DNA from: Roseburia sp. AM59-24XD
Lineage (GTDB): Bacteria; Bacillota; Clostridia; Lachnospirales; Lachnospiraceae
Direction of reading: 5' to 3'
NCBI RefSeq assembly: GCF_003478445.1
Contig: NZ_QUET01000002.1
Location: forward strand, 1-64,000
Length of the DNA stretch: 64,000 nt
Part shown: one piece after another, positions 63,466 through 64,000 of the stretch
How positions within the stretch are numbered: the stretch's first letter is position 1
Layout of the letters: each line of letters opens with the position of its first letter
Notes under the pieces: generated by a model
What the model saw: the letters and a program-made list of their open reading frames with translations, nothing else
Told to the model about the DNA's origin: nothing
Databases searched by the model: none
Program-made: the position numbers and the translations under genes

Positions 63466-64000
63466 TTCTTCTGCTCCTCAATCCATTGATCCAGGCGGTC
63501 CTCCAGCACCACAAACGGCACTGCCCCCGTTCCCAGATAATATTTATGAAACTTCTTCAGAGAAAACTTCTCCCCCAGAGCATTCTCCGCTTTCGTACGC
63601 AGCTCATTGATCTCCAGATATCCCAATGTATACTGCATATAGCTCACCGGCTCCGCCACAACAGAATCATAGACAACGGATGCCTGTGAAGTGTCAAAGC
63701 CGTAATCCTTCAGAAATGCGGTCAGCTTCTTTCTGCTCCAGTCATAATAATTCACATTGATGTCCGCTTTTGCGTACAGACAGAGCGTGGCGATCAGATT
63801 CTCCCCGTTTAGCTGCGCCGTCTCGTCGCTCATTCCGGCAAGCTGATAGCTGTACTTCTCTGCATAGGTTCCCCAGCCCTCCGAATAACCACCGACGCTG
63901 ACCACTCTCCGAAACAGTGCCGGATCCTGCGACAGAAAATATGCATTCTGATACAGATGTCCCGGATACGCTTCGTGTGCGATCGTCGAAAAGCATTCGG
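63462..64000 (-). CDS. DUF885 protein, C-terminal part (runs off the right edge)
   Basis: The visible 179 codons read in from the edge as ECFSTIAHEAYPGHLYQNAYFL, which holds the HExxPGH zinc-binding motif of the DUF885 family. They go on with GGYSEGWGTYAEKYSYQLAG, YYDWSRKKLTAFLKDYGF, AEPVSYMQYTLGYLEINEL and the end RLDQWIEEQKK. The family holds putative secreted or lipoprotein metallopeptidases. The N-terminus and any signal lie outside the window. Confidence 0.88.
   Translation of the reverse strand, partial: ECFSTIAHEAYPGHLYQNAYFLSQDPALFRRVVSVGGYSEGWGTYAEKYSYQLAGMSDETAQLNGENLIATLCLYAKADINVNYYDWSRKKLTAFLKDYGFDTSQASVVYDSVVAEPVSYMQYTLGYLEINELRTKAENALGEKFSLKKFHKYYLGTGAVPFVVLEDRLDQWIEEQKK

Noticed and set aside
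1..64000. CRISPR arrays, phage genes or rRNA
   Set aside because: I saw no regularly spaced identical repeats, no phage structural genes and no rRNA sequence. The only recombinase is the small flagellin-linked one.

Overview
The window looks like the chromosome of a motile, spore-forming, low-to-mid GC Firmicute, most likely a Lachnospiraceae member of the Roseburia/Eubacterium/Butyrivibrio type. Supporting signs are three Clostridia-type flagellins, a CotS-like spore coat protein, strong AGGAGG ribosome sites, a secreted GH5 cellulase with an alanine/threonine/proline linker, and Rpn-type nuclease genes. The species cannot be named from the sequence alone.

Layout. 0.2-5.7 kb: truA, then on the minus strand a pantothenate/CoA operon read in the order DUF2520 protein, panB, panC, panD, coaBC. 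6-7 kb: a membrane-anchored protein of unknown function, followed by a 570-bp palindromic repeat. 7.7-8.8 kb: rpsF-ssb-rpsR. 9.0-31.1 kb: a large accessory locus. A divergent LytTR response regulator and GHKL kinase (plus strand) face a minus-strand operon. That operon holds a 53-aa double-glycine peptide gene, a giant secreted surface protein (about 2,900 aa, now in three frames), an unknown 465-aa protein, a solute-binding-protein-like protein, and an NHLM-type peptide exporter (HlyD-like protein, peptidase ABC protein, second ABC protein). It ends with a sensor fused to a major facilitator transporter. 31-42 kb: hisC, an aminotransferase, two identical tRNA-Lys genes in inverted orientation around a CAP-domain protein, a GH25 lysozyme, glgB, the GH5 cellulase and an AraC regulator. 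43-54 kb: a flagellin island bounded by inverted copies of decayed rpn genes. 54-64 kb: phosphoglucomutase, a PEGA lipoprotein, a CotS-like protein, a second palindromic repeat, a response regulator/ABC/permease/kinase module of the peptide-antibiotic defence type, a Gx transporter protein and a DUF885 protein that runs off the edge.

Two systems stand out. First, the 9-31 kb locus reads as a self-contained quorum-type circuit: a ComC/BlpC-like peptide, a C39-peptidase exporter, a GHKL/LytTR sensor pair and ComE-like repeats 21 bp apart in the divergent promoter, all linked to a giant surface protein. Second, the flagellin island holds a probable DNA-inversion switch. A perfect 17-bp inverted repeat (49667-49683 and 50554-50570) encloses a FimB-sized tyrosine recombinase and an outward sigma-28-type promoter, between divergent flagellins 2 and 3. 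Flagellins 1 and 2 form a second, larger inverted pair.

At least six probable coding sequences are broken by single-base indels, mostly one base short in short homopolymers. These could be sequencing errors or real decay, and this limits some of the gene models below.
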